Assembly: GCF_001982605.1 (NCBI RefSeq)
Contig: NZ_MLCN01000034.1
Coordinates: 1-64,000 of the forward strand
Reading direction: 5' to 3'
DNA length: 64,000 nucleotides
From: Alkanindiges hydrocarboniclasticus
GTDB taxonomy: Bacteria; Pseudomonadota; Gammaproteobacteria; Pseudomonadales; Moraxellaceae
A model generated the notes under the pieces. That model did not search any database. It worked only from the letters and a program-made list of their open reading frames with translations, and had not been told where the DNA came from. How positions within the stretch are numbered: the first letter of the stretch is position 1; every line of letters begins with the position of its first letter. Below, piece by piece: positions 27,018 to 35,294 of this stretch. A program made the translations under genes and the position numbers.

Positions 27018-27222
27018 CTTGTTCTACTCAATTGGTTAATTAGCGCTAACATAAGGAATTTTAAATTTTTGTTCTATCCATAAATTGCTGTAAAAAGATT
27101 ATTTTTTGCAAATCCTGCTTAAAGATTTTTCTGGTTAGACCTTCACATTTGGCCTGTAATCCGGCTGGATGCTTAGTGCTCAGGTCAGGTTATTGCAAAA
27201 TATAGAGGATAAAAGCGCGATG

Positions 27223-27831
27223 CTATTGACCAAAATCTGCTTTGTCAGTCCATTGCTTGGCCCGATTTTCGGTATCCTGTGGGTCCATCGTAACGCGACT
27301 AACCGGGGGATAATAGCGGCGTGCAGGGTGATAAGGCGCTGAACTGGAAGGATATAAATAATAAGTATCCTGGTTAAAATACACATCACTGGTGGCGTTT
27401 TGTGGGGCAATGACCTCAACGCGCCGGTTAATCACTGTGGTGCTGGGGGCTTGATAATAAAAGCGTGCAGCAATTTCTGGCCGCTGCCCGCTTGCCCGGT
27501 CACTGCGGCGGTGCGTGCTGTAGCGATGATAGCCCGGTGATTCACTAATCACCTGACGGTAGTGCGGTGGTGCTGGCGGCTCAGGCTTGACCCGTCCCCT
27601 GTAAATGGCATGGGGCTTTTGCGGTGACTGTTGCACAGCCGAAATACCAGACATCCCAACCAGTGTACTGGCCGCTAGCGCAGGCAAGCTGGTGCAGGCT
27701 GCGAAACTGACAACCATTGCAATCAAAGCTGGTTTGTTCAATATTGCACGGGTTTGCATTCTTTTAGCCCATTGCATGTTTTCGGCAGTTTTCAGGGCTG
27801 CAATACGTGTGGTTGCTATAATAAGTTTCAT
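27223..27831 (-). CDS. Secreted Tyr/Pro-rich hypothetical protein
   Basis: 202 residues if the first ATG is used. No ribosome binding site is clear, and an internal ATG at 27759 would begin a good signal peptide (ALIAMVVSFAACTSLPALAAS). The mature part is rich in Tyr, Pro, Arg and Ser (YHRYSTHRRSDRASG, YYLYPSSSAPYHPARRYYPP) and is probably unstructured. No family is recognised. It is divergent from trpS, sharing a short intergenic region. Confidence 0.5.
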   Translation of the reverse strand: MKLIIATTRIAALKTAENMQWAKRMQTRAILNKPALIAMVVSFAACTSLPALAASTLVGMSGISAVQQSPQKPHAIYRGRVKPEPPAPPHYRQVISESPGYHRYSTHRRSDRASGQRPEIAARFYYQAPSTTVINRRVEVIAPQNATSDVYFNQDTYYLYPSSSAPYHPARRYYPPVSRVTMDPQDTENRAKQWTDKADFGQ

Positions 27832-28086
27832 GTCAGGTTCGCAGTTATTTTGTAGTGAAAATGGACTATTGTATGCTGTGCTGCTTTAACGCTATTTTTA
27901 ACTCGGAATTTGCTACCTCATCGGCCTGAGCGCTTAAAGCCATCTTCAATTTAAATTAATTTGGCAAAAGGCACAATTCGCTCAAATTATATACAACAAA
28001 AATGGTATGAAGCCTCTACAATACCCGCATATTTGCAGCCTTGGCCTGCCACAATCACCCATTATTATGAAAGCGGAACTGGATTT

Positions 28087-29103
28087 ATGAGCAGTACTAC
28101 CGACAAGCGTCCCGTTGTTTTAACCGGTGACCGAACCACGGGGCAACTTCATCTTGGACATTATGCTGGCTCATTAAAAACCCGTACTACCTTGCAGGAT
28201 AGCCATCATCAGTTCTTGCTGCTGGCAGATGCACAGGCCCTCACTGATAACTTTGATAACCCGGAAAAAGTGCAGCGCAACGTATTGGAAGTGGCGCTGG
28301 ATTATCTGGCAGTGGGCATAGACCCAACCAAAACCACTATTTTTGTGCAATCCTGCGTGCCTGCGCTGTCTGAGCTAACCATGCTGTACCTGAACTTTGT
28401 GACGGTAGCCCGGCTGGAACGCAACCCGACCATCAAGCAGGAAATTGTGCTACGCGGATTTGAGCGTGATATTCCGGCTGGCTTTTTGTGTTATCCGGTG
28501 GCACAGGCGGCGGATATTACCGCATTTAAAGCCACGCTGGTGCCCGTGGGTGAAGACCAGATTCCGATGATTGAACAAACCAATGAAATTGCACGCCGCA
28601 TTAACCGTCAAGCGGGACAGGACATTTTGCCGGAATGCAAGGCCATGCTGTCTACTGTCGCGCGCCTGCCCGGTTTTGATGGCAAGGCCAAAATGAGCAA
28701 ATCACTGGGTAACACCATCGTGCTAAACGCCAGTGATGATGACATTAAAAAGGCCGTCAACAAAATGTATACCGACCCCAATCACCTCAAAGTGAGCGAT
28801 CCCGGTCAGGTGGAAGGTAACGTCGTGTTTACCTATCTGGATGCCTTTGATGAGTTTCCGGAAGAAATTGCCGAGCTAAAAGCCCATTACCAGCGTGGCG
28901 GTTTAGGCGATTCTGTTCTGAAAAAACGTCTGTATGAACGTCTGGTGGCGATGATTGCACCCATTCGTGAACGCCGTAACCAGTTTGCCCAAGACCCGGC
29001 TTATGTAATGGATGTGCTGCGCGAAGGCACCCAGAAGGCACAGGTAGTTACTCAGCAAACGCTGGATGAGGTGAAAAATGCACTGGGCCTGTTCCGTTTT
29101 TAA
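28087..29103 (+). CDS. trpS: Tryptophanyl-tRNA synthetase
   Basis: 338 residues from the ATG at 28087 (MSSTTDKRPVVLTGDRTTG), the usual start in this group; the frame opens 42 codons earlier with unrelated residues. It charges tRNA-Trp with tryptophan. Class I signatures are the HIGH-like HLGH at 22-25 and KMSKS at 202-206. Length is normal. An intrinsic terminator follows. The gene diverges from the 27223-27831 gene. Confidence 0.93.
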   Translation: MSSTTDKRPVVLTGDRTTGQLHLGHYAGSLKTRTTLQDSHHQFLLLADAQALTDNFDNPEKVQRNVLEVALDYLAVGIDPTKTTIFVQSCVPALSELTMLYLNFVTVARLERNPTIKQEIVLRGFERDIPAGFLCYPVAQAADITAFKATLVPVGEDQIPMIEQTNEIARRINRQAGQDILPECKAMLSTVARLPGFDGKAKMSKSLGNTIVLNASDDDIKKAVNKMYTDPNHLKVSDPGQVEGNVVFTYLDAFDEFPEEIAELKAHYQRGGLGDSVLKKRLYERLVAMIAPIRERRNQFAQDPAYVMDVLREGTQKAQVVTQQTLDEVKNALGLFRF

Positions 29104-29128
29104 TTGGCCGGCATTGTTCTAATAAAAT

Positions 29129-29157
29129 GCCTTAAGTGTATTGCTTAAGGCTTTTTT
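29129..29157 (+). terminator. Terminator of trpS
   Basis: GCCTTAAG and CTTAAGGC form the stem at 29129-29151, followed by TTTTTT at 29152-29157. Confidence 0.85.
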
Positions 29158-29226
29158 ATTTGTTTTATTGCCTGCCTTGATGCACTGGCCCAACGGAAAT
29201 ACGCATAACTATACAATCCATTATTG

Positions 29227-29242
29227 TTATGTTATAACATAA
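29227..29242. promoter_or_regulatory. Candidate Zur operator upstream of rpmJ2
   Basis: TTATGTTATAACATAA is a perfect 16-bp palindrome with the TGTTATAACA core typical of proteobacterial Zur boxes. It ends 26 bases before the rpmJ2 ATG. Zur repression of ykgO-type L36 paralogues is well established, so the assignment is likely, but binding is inferred. Confidence 0.7.
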
Positions 29243-29268
29243 TTATTAAATTAATTCGGGTTTCAGTT

Positions 29269-29394
29269 ATGCAGGTTTTATCATCATTAAAAAGCGCCAA
29301 AAAACGCCATGCAGATTGTCAGGTGATTCGTCGCCGTGGCAAGCTGTATGTAATTTGCAAAAGCAACCCGCGCTTTAAGGCCCGGCAGGGTTAA
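29269..29394 (+). CDS. rpmJ2: 50S ribosomal protein L36, zinc-independent paralogue
   Basis: 41 residues ([20 protein letters not shown] then [21 protein letters not shown]). It is the long, C-minus L36 form (YkgO): it has the conserved basic core but keeps only two cysteines, and the CxxC-type zinc site of the standard L36 is not formed. Such paralogues replace zinc-binding L36 when zinc is scarce. The palindrome directly upstream supports zinc control. The gene is preceded by the trpS terminator and so has its own promoter. Confidence 0.9.
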   Translation: MQVLSSLKSAKKRHADCQVIRRRGKLYVICKSNPRFKARQG

Positions 29395-29475
29395 ATGGCA
29401 ATGTGCTGCCAGCATGTGAATTCTGGCAGCTTTAAGGCCTAAACATAGAAAAATGAATGCAAACAGGTTTAAGGC

Positions 29476-30702
29476 TTAATGGGCAGGCTGCTTGTCCAGC
29501 GGCTGTTGATCGAGCTTCAGCGAAATCATTAGCATTACCAAACCACCAATACTTAAACCTACACCCACCCAGATGGGTGCAATCCAGCCATAGCCAGCGC
29601 TAATCACTAGACTGCCCAGCCATGCCCCTTGTGCATTGGCAATGTTAAATGCCGAATGATTAAGCGACGCGGCCAGTGTTTGTGCCTGACCTGCCACATC
29701 CATTAGGCGGGTTTGCAGGGCTGGCCCCAGCGCCATACCGGTTGCGCCCATTAAAAACAGTGCCACCAGTGCGGTATAAAAATTTTGCATCAGGAACGGG
29801 GCAATACTAAAGGCTGCAATCATGCTAAATACAATGCTGTACAGGGCTTTTTTCATGCCACGGTCGGCCAGCCAGCCTCCGACCAGACCACCACTGACCA
29901 TTCCCAGCCCCCACACGGCCAGCGCCAGCGGCACATAGCGAATACTCACCTGCGTATAATGGGTGAGTAAGGGCGACACAAAGGTATAAACCGAAAATAG
30001 CCCGCCAAACCCAATGGCAGCAATGCCCAGCGTGAGCCACATCTGGCGGTTTTTTAGGCCAGCCAGTTCGGTTTGGATGCTGGCACTGGCCGCCATGGCA
30101 ATTTTAGGCAAAACCAGTGCAATCGCCAGCATGGTGACCGCGCCAATTCCTGCTGCAAAAATAAAACCACTGCGCCAGCCCAGATGCTGGCCCAGCCACG
30201 TGGCAAATGGCACACCAATGACCGTGGCAATGGTTAAGCCCAGCATTACATGCGCTACCGCTTGTGCGCGTTTGGCAGGCCCGGCCAGCGTGGCTGCAAC
30301 CAGTGCAGCCACACCAAAATAAGCACCATGTGGCAAGCCGGCAATAAAGCGCGAAATGACCAGACTGTGAAAATCTGGTGCAAAAGCAGTGGCCGCATTG
30401 CCCACGGTGAAAAATAGCATCAGTGCCAGCAACAAGCCCTTGCGTGGTACACGGGCACACAAAATGGCAATGACTGGCGCACCAACCACCACCCCCAGTG
30501 CATAAGCGCTAATCATATAACCCGCCACTGGCACGCTGACACCCACACCCTGTGCAATTTCCTGAATCAGGCCCATGGCCACAAACTCGGTGGTGCCAAT
30601 TCCAAAGCCCCCCAGCGCTAGCGCCACAATAACCCAGAACAATGAATAGGCAGGACTAGACCCAGCAGGATTAACCCGGTGGGGAGAATTTAAGCTCGAC
30701 AT
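29476..30702 (-). CDS. MFS transporter, AraJ/YdhP-like (DHA1)
   Basis: 408 residues with 12 hydrophobic segments. GGFGIGTTEFVAMGLI in helix 1 is characteristic of the AraJ/YdhP arabinose-efflux-like group. Further features are CARVPRKGLLL at the motif A position and GLPHGAYFGVAALVAA. The substrate is unknown; members include chloramphenicol and sugar exporters. The start at 30702 has no strong ribosome binding site. No neighbouring regulator is seen. Confidence 0.85.
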   Translation of the reverse strand: MSSLNSPHRVNPAGSSPAYSLFWVIVALALGGFGIGTTEFVAMGLIQEIAQGVGVSVPVAGYMISAYALGVVVGAPVIAILCARVPRKGLLLALMLFFTVGNAATAFAPDFHSLVISRFIAGLPHGAYFGVAALVAATLAGPAKRAQAVAHVMLGLTIATVIGVPFATWLGQHLGWRSGFIFAAGIGAVTMLAIALVLPKIAMAASASIQTELAGLKNRQMWLTLGIAAIGFGGLFSVYTFVSPLLTHYTQVSIRYVPLALAVWGLGMVSGGLVGGWLADRGMKKALYSIVFSMIAAFSIAPFLMQNFYTALVALFLMGATGMALGPALQTRLMDVAGQAQTLAASLNHSAFNIANAQGAWLGSLVISAGYGWIAPIWVGVGLSIGGLVMLMISLKLDQQPLDKQPAH

Positions 30703-31131
30703 AGGATAGTCAACAGCTTAGGTTCGACATCAGACGAATAAGAACAGACAGATCACCCGGCAGTCGTATTATCCCAATGGGGATTACAGCCAGAAATTGA
30801 ATTGAAATGTGATTATAGGTGAAGTTTCAGCCTGAAATAGCAGTATTGTTTAACCAAACTAAATTTTTATAAATTCAGATAAAAAGTAGTTAACAATGAA
30901 ATTAATTTCCCCCTGTTCAAGCCCTTAGCCCAGCATGGAAAATTACCATAACCCATTGGTTTCTTCAGAAATTCATCACTATAGTGCTGCACAGGGTTAC
31001 ATGATACCTGCCTTGATGCTGTGATTTTTCCAGCAGCCAAGCCAGCAGGCATTACCCTGAATCCTTTTATTTTTATGTCAGCTGTATTGTTTGTTGCAGC
31101 GTGTTGTTTCTGATTTTTTCGAGTGTGTCTT
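30703..31131. other. Intergenic region between the MFS gene and pgaB
   Basis: It holds the divergent promoters of the two genes. No gene is supported; the 128-codon minus-strand frame (30867-31253) overlaps the pgaB signal-peptide coding region and looks spurious. I see no clear operator. Confidence 0.4.
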
Positions 31132-33132
31132 ATGACGCGGCTTTTATCCCTGCTGTCTGTACTGCTGTGTTTTACAGTTGTCCAGCCCGGCCATGCCAAA
31201 CCTGTTTCTTCCGCTAACCAGTCATCTGCCAGGATGCCTGCCGAGCTGACCATTATTGGCTACCATGAAATTGCAGCCCCACAGCAGGCTTTAATTCCTG
31301 ACTATACGGTTGAACCGCAACGGTTTGAACAGCAAATTCTGTGGCTGAAAAACTATGGCTTTCATTTTGTCAGTATGGATGATGTGCTGGCCGCGCGTGC
31401 CGGAAAAAAAGCACTGCCGCCCAAGGCTGTACTGCTAAGCTTTGATGATGGCTATGTGTCGTTTTATAACCATGCCTTTCCACTGGTCAAAAAATACAAG
31501 ATTCCAGTGGTAGTGGCGCTGGTGGGCAACTGGTTGACACCCGAAGACAATCAGCTAGTGGATTTTGATGGCAAGACCATTACACGCAACAACATGGTTA
31601 GCTGGGCACAATTGCAGGAAATGAGTGATAGCGGTTTGGTGGAAATTGCCAGCCACACCTATGATTTGCATGACGGTATTCTGGCTAATCCACAGGGCAA
31701 CATGCAGCCGGCCCTCACAGCACGCCTGTATGACGCAGCCACTCAAACCTACGAATCCGATCAGGATTACCGGACGCGTCTGTATAATGATTTTAAGCGC
31801 AATAATGATATGTTTATCAGACATGGCCTCAAGCGCCCCAGAATTATGGTATGGCCATATGGTCGCTATAATTCTGTTGCACAGGAGATTGCCAGCCAGC
31901 TGGGCATGACAATTGCCTTTACGCTGGATGATGGGCCAAACCTGCCGTCTACCCCACTGTCTGCCCTGCGCCGCATTCTGGTCGACCACAGCATGACGCC
32001 TGCCGATCTGGGCTATGAAATCAGCGTTCGAGAGCGGCAATTTACAGACCATAACCGTGCCCAGAAAATCATGCATGTGGATCTGGACTATATTTATGAC
32101 CCAGACCCGGAACAGCAGGAACGTAATCTGGGCCATTTGCTGGACCGCATTGTAGCCATGCAGGTCAATACTGTTTATTTGCAGGCATTTTCTGACCCGG
32201 ACGCCAATGGCTCTGCCAACATGGTGTATTTTCCCAACCAGCATGTGCCAATGCGCGCTGACCTGTTTAACCGGGTGACATGGCAAATTCGTACCCGCAC
32301 GCAGGTCAACCGGGTATACGCCTGGATGCCTTTGCTGGCCTGGGAGCTACCGGACAGTGACCCCGCCTCTACCGATATTGTGGTGGCTGAACCGCACAAC
32401 AACAGCCAGCATTTGAATATGGGTTACCATCGCCTGTCGCCATTTTCGGCACTGGCACGCCAGACCATTACCGGGATTTATCAGGATCTGGCCAAGTCGG
32501 TGCCGTTTGACGGCATCCTGTTTCATGACGATGTGACCCTGTCGGACTATGAAGATGCCAGCCCCAAGGCCAGGGCCCAGTACGAAGCATGGGGGCTGCC
32601 GCGTGATTTAAACATCATTCGGAATGATGATACCCTACTGCAAAAATGGACTTCGCTTAAAACCCAGACACTGGATGAATTTGCACTGGGACTGGCAGCA
32701 GAAGTCCGCAAGCAGCAACCCAATCTGCTGACTGCGCGCAACCTGTATGCGCAGGTGGCCCTCAAAGCCTATGCAGAAAACTGGTATGCGCAGTCGCTGG
32801 AAAATTCGCTACGTGATTATGACTTTACCGCCATTATGGCCATGCCTTACATGGAACAGGCCAAAGACCCGGACGCGTTTTATGCCAATATTGTCAAGCG
32901 GGTCAAAAGCTATCCGGAAGGCCTGAAAAAAACCGTGTTTGAGTTACAGGCTACTGACTGGCGCACCAGCACACCCGTGCCTTCTGAGGAAATGGCCAAT
33001 ACCATCAGCAAACTGTATTTACAGGGTGTGCGACATGTGGGTTATTACCCGGACGACCCCATTAAGGGCCATCCCGACCCAGCTATGTTACGGGGTGTAT
33101 TTGACAGTAAATCCAGTGCAGCCCTGCCATAA
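31132..33132 (+). CDS. pgaB: Poly-beta-1,6-N-acetylglucosamine N-deacetylase
   Basis: 666 residues from the ATG at 31132; a GTG three codons earlier is less likely. A signal peptide ends near GHA-KP. The N-terminal NodB-like deacetylase domain has the metal site SFDDGY and ASHTYDLHDG, with WPYGRYN later. The C-terminal half is the glycoside-hydrolase-like domain of PgaB (HVDLDYIYDPDPEQQERN, YAWMPLLAWELP, ILFHDDVTLSDYED). PgaB partially de-acetylates PNAG in the periplasm to allow export through PgaA. E. coli PgaB is a lipoprotein; no lipobox is evident here. The gene is convergent with pgaD rather than inside a pgaABCD operon. Confidence 0.93.
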   Translation: MTRLLSLLSVLLCFTVVQPGHAKPVSSANQSSARMPAELTIIGYHEIAAPQQALIPDYTVEPQRFEQQILWLKNYGFHFVSMDDVLAARAGKKALPPKAVLLSFDDGYVSFYNHAFPLVKKYKIPVVVALVGNWLTPEDNQLVDFDGKTITRNNMVSWAQLQEMSDSGLVEIASHTYDLHDGILANPQGNMQPALTARLYDAATQTYESDQDYRTRLYNDFKRNNDMFIRHGLKRPRIMVWPYGRYNSVAQEIASQLGMTIAFTLDDGPNLPSTPLSALRRILVDHSMTPADLGYEISVRERQFTDHNRAQKIMHVDLDYIYDPDPEQQERNLGHLLDRIVAMQVNTVYLQAFSDPDANGSANMVYFPNQHVPMRADLFNRVTWQIRTRTQVNRVYAWMPLLAWELPDSDPASTDIVVAEPHNNSQHLNMGYHRLSPFSALARQTITGIYQDLAKSVPFDGILFHDDVTLSDYEDASPKARAQYEAWGLPRDLNIIRNDDTLLQKWTSLKTQTLDEFALGLAAEVRKQQPNLLTARNLYAQVALKAYAENWYAQSLENSLRDYDFTAIMAMPYMEQAKDPDAFYANIVKRVKSYPEGLKKTVFELQATDWRTSTPVPSEEMANTISKLYLQGVRHVGYYPDDPIKGHPDPAMLRGVFDSKSSAALP

Positions 33133-33269
33133 CTGGTGGGGTCACCCGCTTAATTACCCGAAACTTTCATAGCAACTGCTGCCGGGTTTTGGGTTTTAGT
33201 ATCTGCTGCTGATGGTTTAACGCCGCATGAGGTGCTGGCTTAGCCCAGATGATGATGTGTAGCCAGCTC

Positions 33270-33303
33270 AGTAAAGCGGGGAAGCTAGCACTCTCCGCTT
33301 TAC
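33270..33303. terminator. Hairpin between convergent pgaB and pgaD
   Basis: AGTAAAGCGG and CCGCTTTACT arms (33270-33279, 33294-33303) bracket a 14-base loop. The position between convergent genes suits a bidirectional terminator, though the T-runs are poor. Confidence 0.45.
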
Positions 33304-33371
33304 TTCAACGCAAAGCTTCAAGCATTCCTTGCTCATCTAGCGCCCCTTTTTTCATTTCAGGTTCATGATAT

Positions 33372-33893
33372 TCAGGCTTTTTGCTCAGGCTCTGGCACTT
33401 GTGGTAATGCCGGAAAAGCCATATTGACAATTTTGCCATGGCGGTCATAAAAAAACAGGTTAACCTGCGAAGCCTGTGCCTGCTCAACCGCGCTGGTTTC
33501 CAGCTCATAAAAATGTGCCATATCACCAGCCTGTACATCCGGCATGGCATGCCGACGCTCATTGTTATAAAAGCGCAGAATATTATAGGATGCCCACCCC
33601 AGTAGCATCAGGCCCAAAACCATAACAACAGCCACCAGTACAGCCAGATGCTGGGTAAAACCCTGCTGGTAATCATGAACAATATACTGGTCAAACCGGT
33701 GCCAGCCAAACCACCAGGCCAGCAGGCTAAGCAACGGCACAAACAGGTAAAACCACAGGGTTAAGCCTGCTACGGCAATCAGGCCAAATACCCCGCGTTG
33801 CGACCAGCTTTGCAAATCCGGGCGGTGAATAAATGCAGGCAAAATCACCTGCTCATCCTTAAAATTTTTATCCATAATGGTTTCAATTGGCAT
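33372..33893 (-). CDS. pgaD: PNAG synthesis accessory protein PgaD
   Basis: 173 residues with two membrane helices (about 33-60 and 83-105) joined by a short loop (GWHRFDQYIVHDYQQG) and a cytoplasmic tail. This is the PgaD pattern, which with PgaC forms the cyclic-di-GMP-responsive PNAG synthase in the inner membrane. A GAGAG ribosome binding site precedes the ATG. A terminator-like hairpin lies between pgaC and this gene, so its transcription may be attenuated or driven separately. Confidence 0.85.
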   Translation of the reverse strand: MPIETIMDKNFKDEQVILPAFIHRPDLQSWSQRGVFGLIAVAGLTLWFYLFVPLLSLLAWWFGWHRFDQYIVHDYQQGFTQHLAVLVAVVMVLGLMLLGWASYNILRFYNNERRHAMPDVQAGDMAHFYELETSAVEQAQASQVNLFFYDRHGKIVNMAFPALPQVPEPEQKA

Positions 33894-33918
33894 ATTTTTC
33901 TCTCTAAAACGGGCGAAT

Positions 33919-33958
33919 AAAAAAGTGGCTACCCAGTATCACGGTATAGGTAGCCACC
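33919..33958 (-). terminator. Terminator-like hairpin between pgaC and pgaD
   Basis: GGTGGCTACC (33958-33949 on the minus strand) pairs with GGTAGCCACT (33933-33924, one G-U pair) and is followed by T residues to 33919. It ends 25 bases before the pgaD ATG, just before its ribosome binding site. Confidence 0.7.
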
Positions 33959-33977
33959 TATATTTAAGTTTTCCTAT

Positions 33978-35255
33978 TTATACCCGCAGGCCACGGTCAG
34001 GACTTTCCCAGCGGGCCCGTTTTTTCGAGCGCTTGAGCAGGGCTTTGGGTAAGGCCACCACGGTGGTGAGCATTGATAAAATCCAGTACAACAGCGGATA
34101 CCAGATAACCCAGATATAGTTGCGTAATACCCGGCCCTGATCGTAGCGACGATCCATCCATAGGCTGACCAAAAACTGCACCAGACAGGTTAAGCCTAAA
34201 AAAAGCCCATATACTTGCGGTAGAATACTGGCGACATACCATTTTTCAGGCAAATCAAACAGTAAGCCTGCAAAATACAATATAAAAATAATCAGCATGG
34301 CATAAGACCAGCCGACGCTAAGCAGGTATTCAAACGCCACGCCCCAAAAGCGGCGCGACTTCCAGTGAAACAGGGCCTTGCCATATTTAAGCAGGACTTC
34401 CACCCCACCCTGTGCCCAGCGCAGTCGCTGGCTCCACAGGCCTTTTAAGGTTTCCGGCATATACAGGTAACACAAGGCTTGTGCCTCATAGCGGATATCC
34501 CAGTGATCCAGTTGCAGGCGCCATGAAATATCAATGTCCTCGGTGACAATGTTTTCACTCCAGTAGCCTACCCGGTGCAAGGCGGTTTTACGAAATCCGG
34601 CAATCGCGCCCGACACCGTAAAAATACGGCCATAGGTACGCTGCGCCCGCTTGATCAGCCCAATAATGGAAGAAAACTCACCCACCTGAATCTTGCCCAG
34701 CAAGCTTGAGCGATTAATAATGCGTGGATTCCCGGTTACTGCGCCTACCCGCGGGCCACTGAGCAAATGATCCATCATCCAGTGTACGGTATAAGGATGC
34801 AGCAAGGCATCGCCATCAATACACACCAGATATTCGTACTTGCTTACCAGCGCCCCCGCCCGTAATGCAAAGGCCTTGCCCTGATTGTTGGCCAGATGCA
34901 CGATGCGAATGCGGGAATCCTGTTTTGCCAATTCCTCGACAATCTGTTCCGTCTGGTCGGTACTGCCATCATTAATCACAATCACTTCAATATTGGGATA
35001 ACGGGTAGCCAGTGCAAAACGGATGGTGTCAGTAACATGCTGTTCTTCGTTATAGCAGGGAATTAAAATGCTACAGCCGGGTGCTGTATGGTCAAAAGCG
35101 GGCAAGGCTGGCCGGTGCCATTCACGGCGCAGGTAAAACCAGATTCCGCCAATAATCCATAGCCATGCCATCAGCAAGGGATAATAAAACGCAAAGGCAA
35201 ACAGCGCATTGCGCACCGATAGATTTTGCAGCCAGTTCAGGGCATCAATAAACAT
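33978..35255 (-). CDS. pgaC: PNAG synthase, glycosyltransferase family 2
   Basis: 425 residues. Two N-terminal hydrophobic segments (about 17-40) are followed by a GT2 domain with NDGS at 95-98, DGDA at 147-150, TED at 238-240 and QRLRW at 276-280, then C-terminal membrane helices. It polymerises UDP-GlcNAc into beta-1,6-linked poly-N-acetylglucosamine for biofilm matrix and translocates it with PgaD. It starts 39 bases after pgaA on the same strand. Confidence 0.95.
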   Translation of the reverse strand: MFIDALNWLQNLSVRNALFAFAFYYPLLMAWLWIIGGIWFYLRREWHRPALPAFDHTAPGCSILIPCYNEEQHVTDTIRFALATRYPNIEVIVINDGSTDQTEQIVEELAKQDSRIRIVHLANNQGKAFALRAGALVSKYEYLVCIDGDALLHPYTVHWMMDHLLSGPRVGAVTGNPRIINRSSLLGKIQVGEFSSIIGLIKRAQRTYGRIFTVSGAIAGFRKTALHRVGYWSENIVTEDIDISWRLQLDHWDIRYEAQALCYLYMPETLKGLWSQRLRWAQGGVEVLLKYGKALFHWKSRRFWGVAFEYLLSVGWSYAMLIIFILYFAGLLFDLPEKWYVASILPQVYGLFLGLTCLVQFLVSLWMDRRYDQGRVLRNYIWVIWYPLLYWILSMLTTVVALPKALLKRSKKRARWESPDRGLRV

Positions 35256-35294
35256 ACGCTATACTCGATAAATGGTTTTTATTGTGGTTATTCA

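Noticed and set aside
27961-28086. Upstream in-frame extension of trpS containing two Trp codons as a possible attenuation leader
   Set aside because: The Trp codons are not clustered, no attenuator hairpin is visible, and the conserved start is at 28087.
30867-31253. 128-codon minus-strand ORF upstream of pgaB
   Set aside because: It covers the pgaB signal-peptide region in reverse and has no protein-like features.
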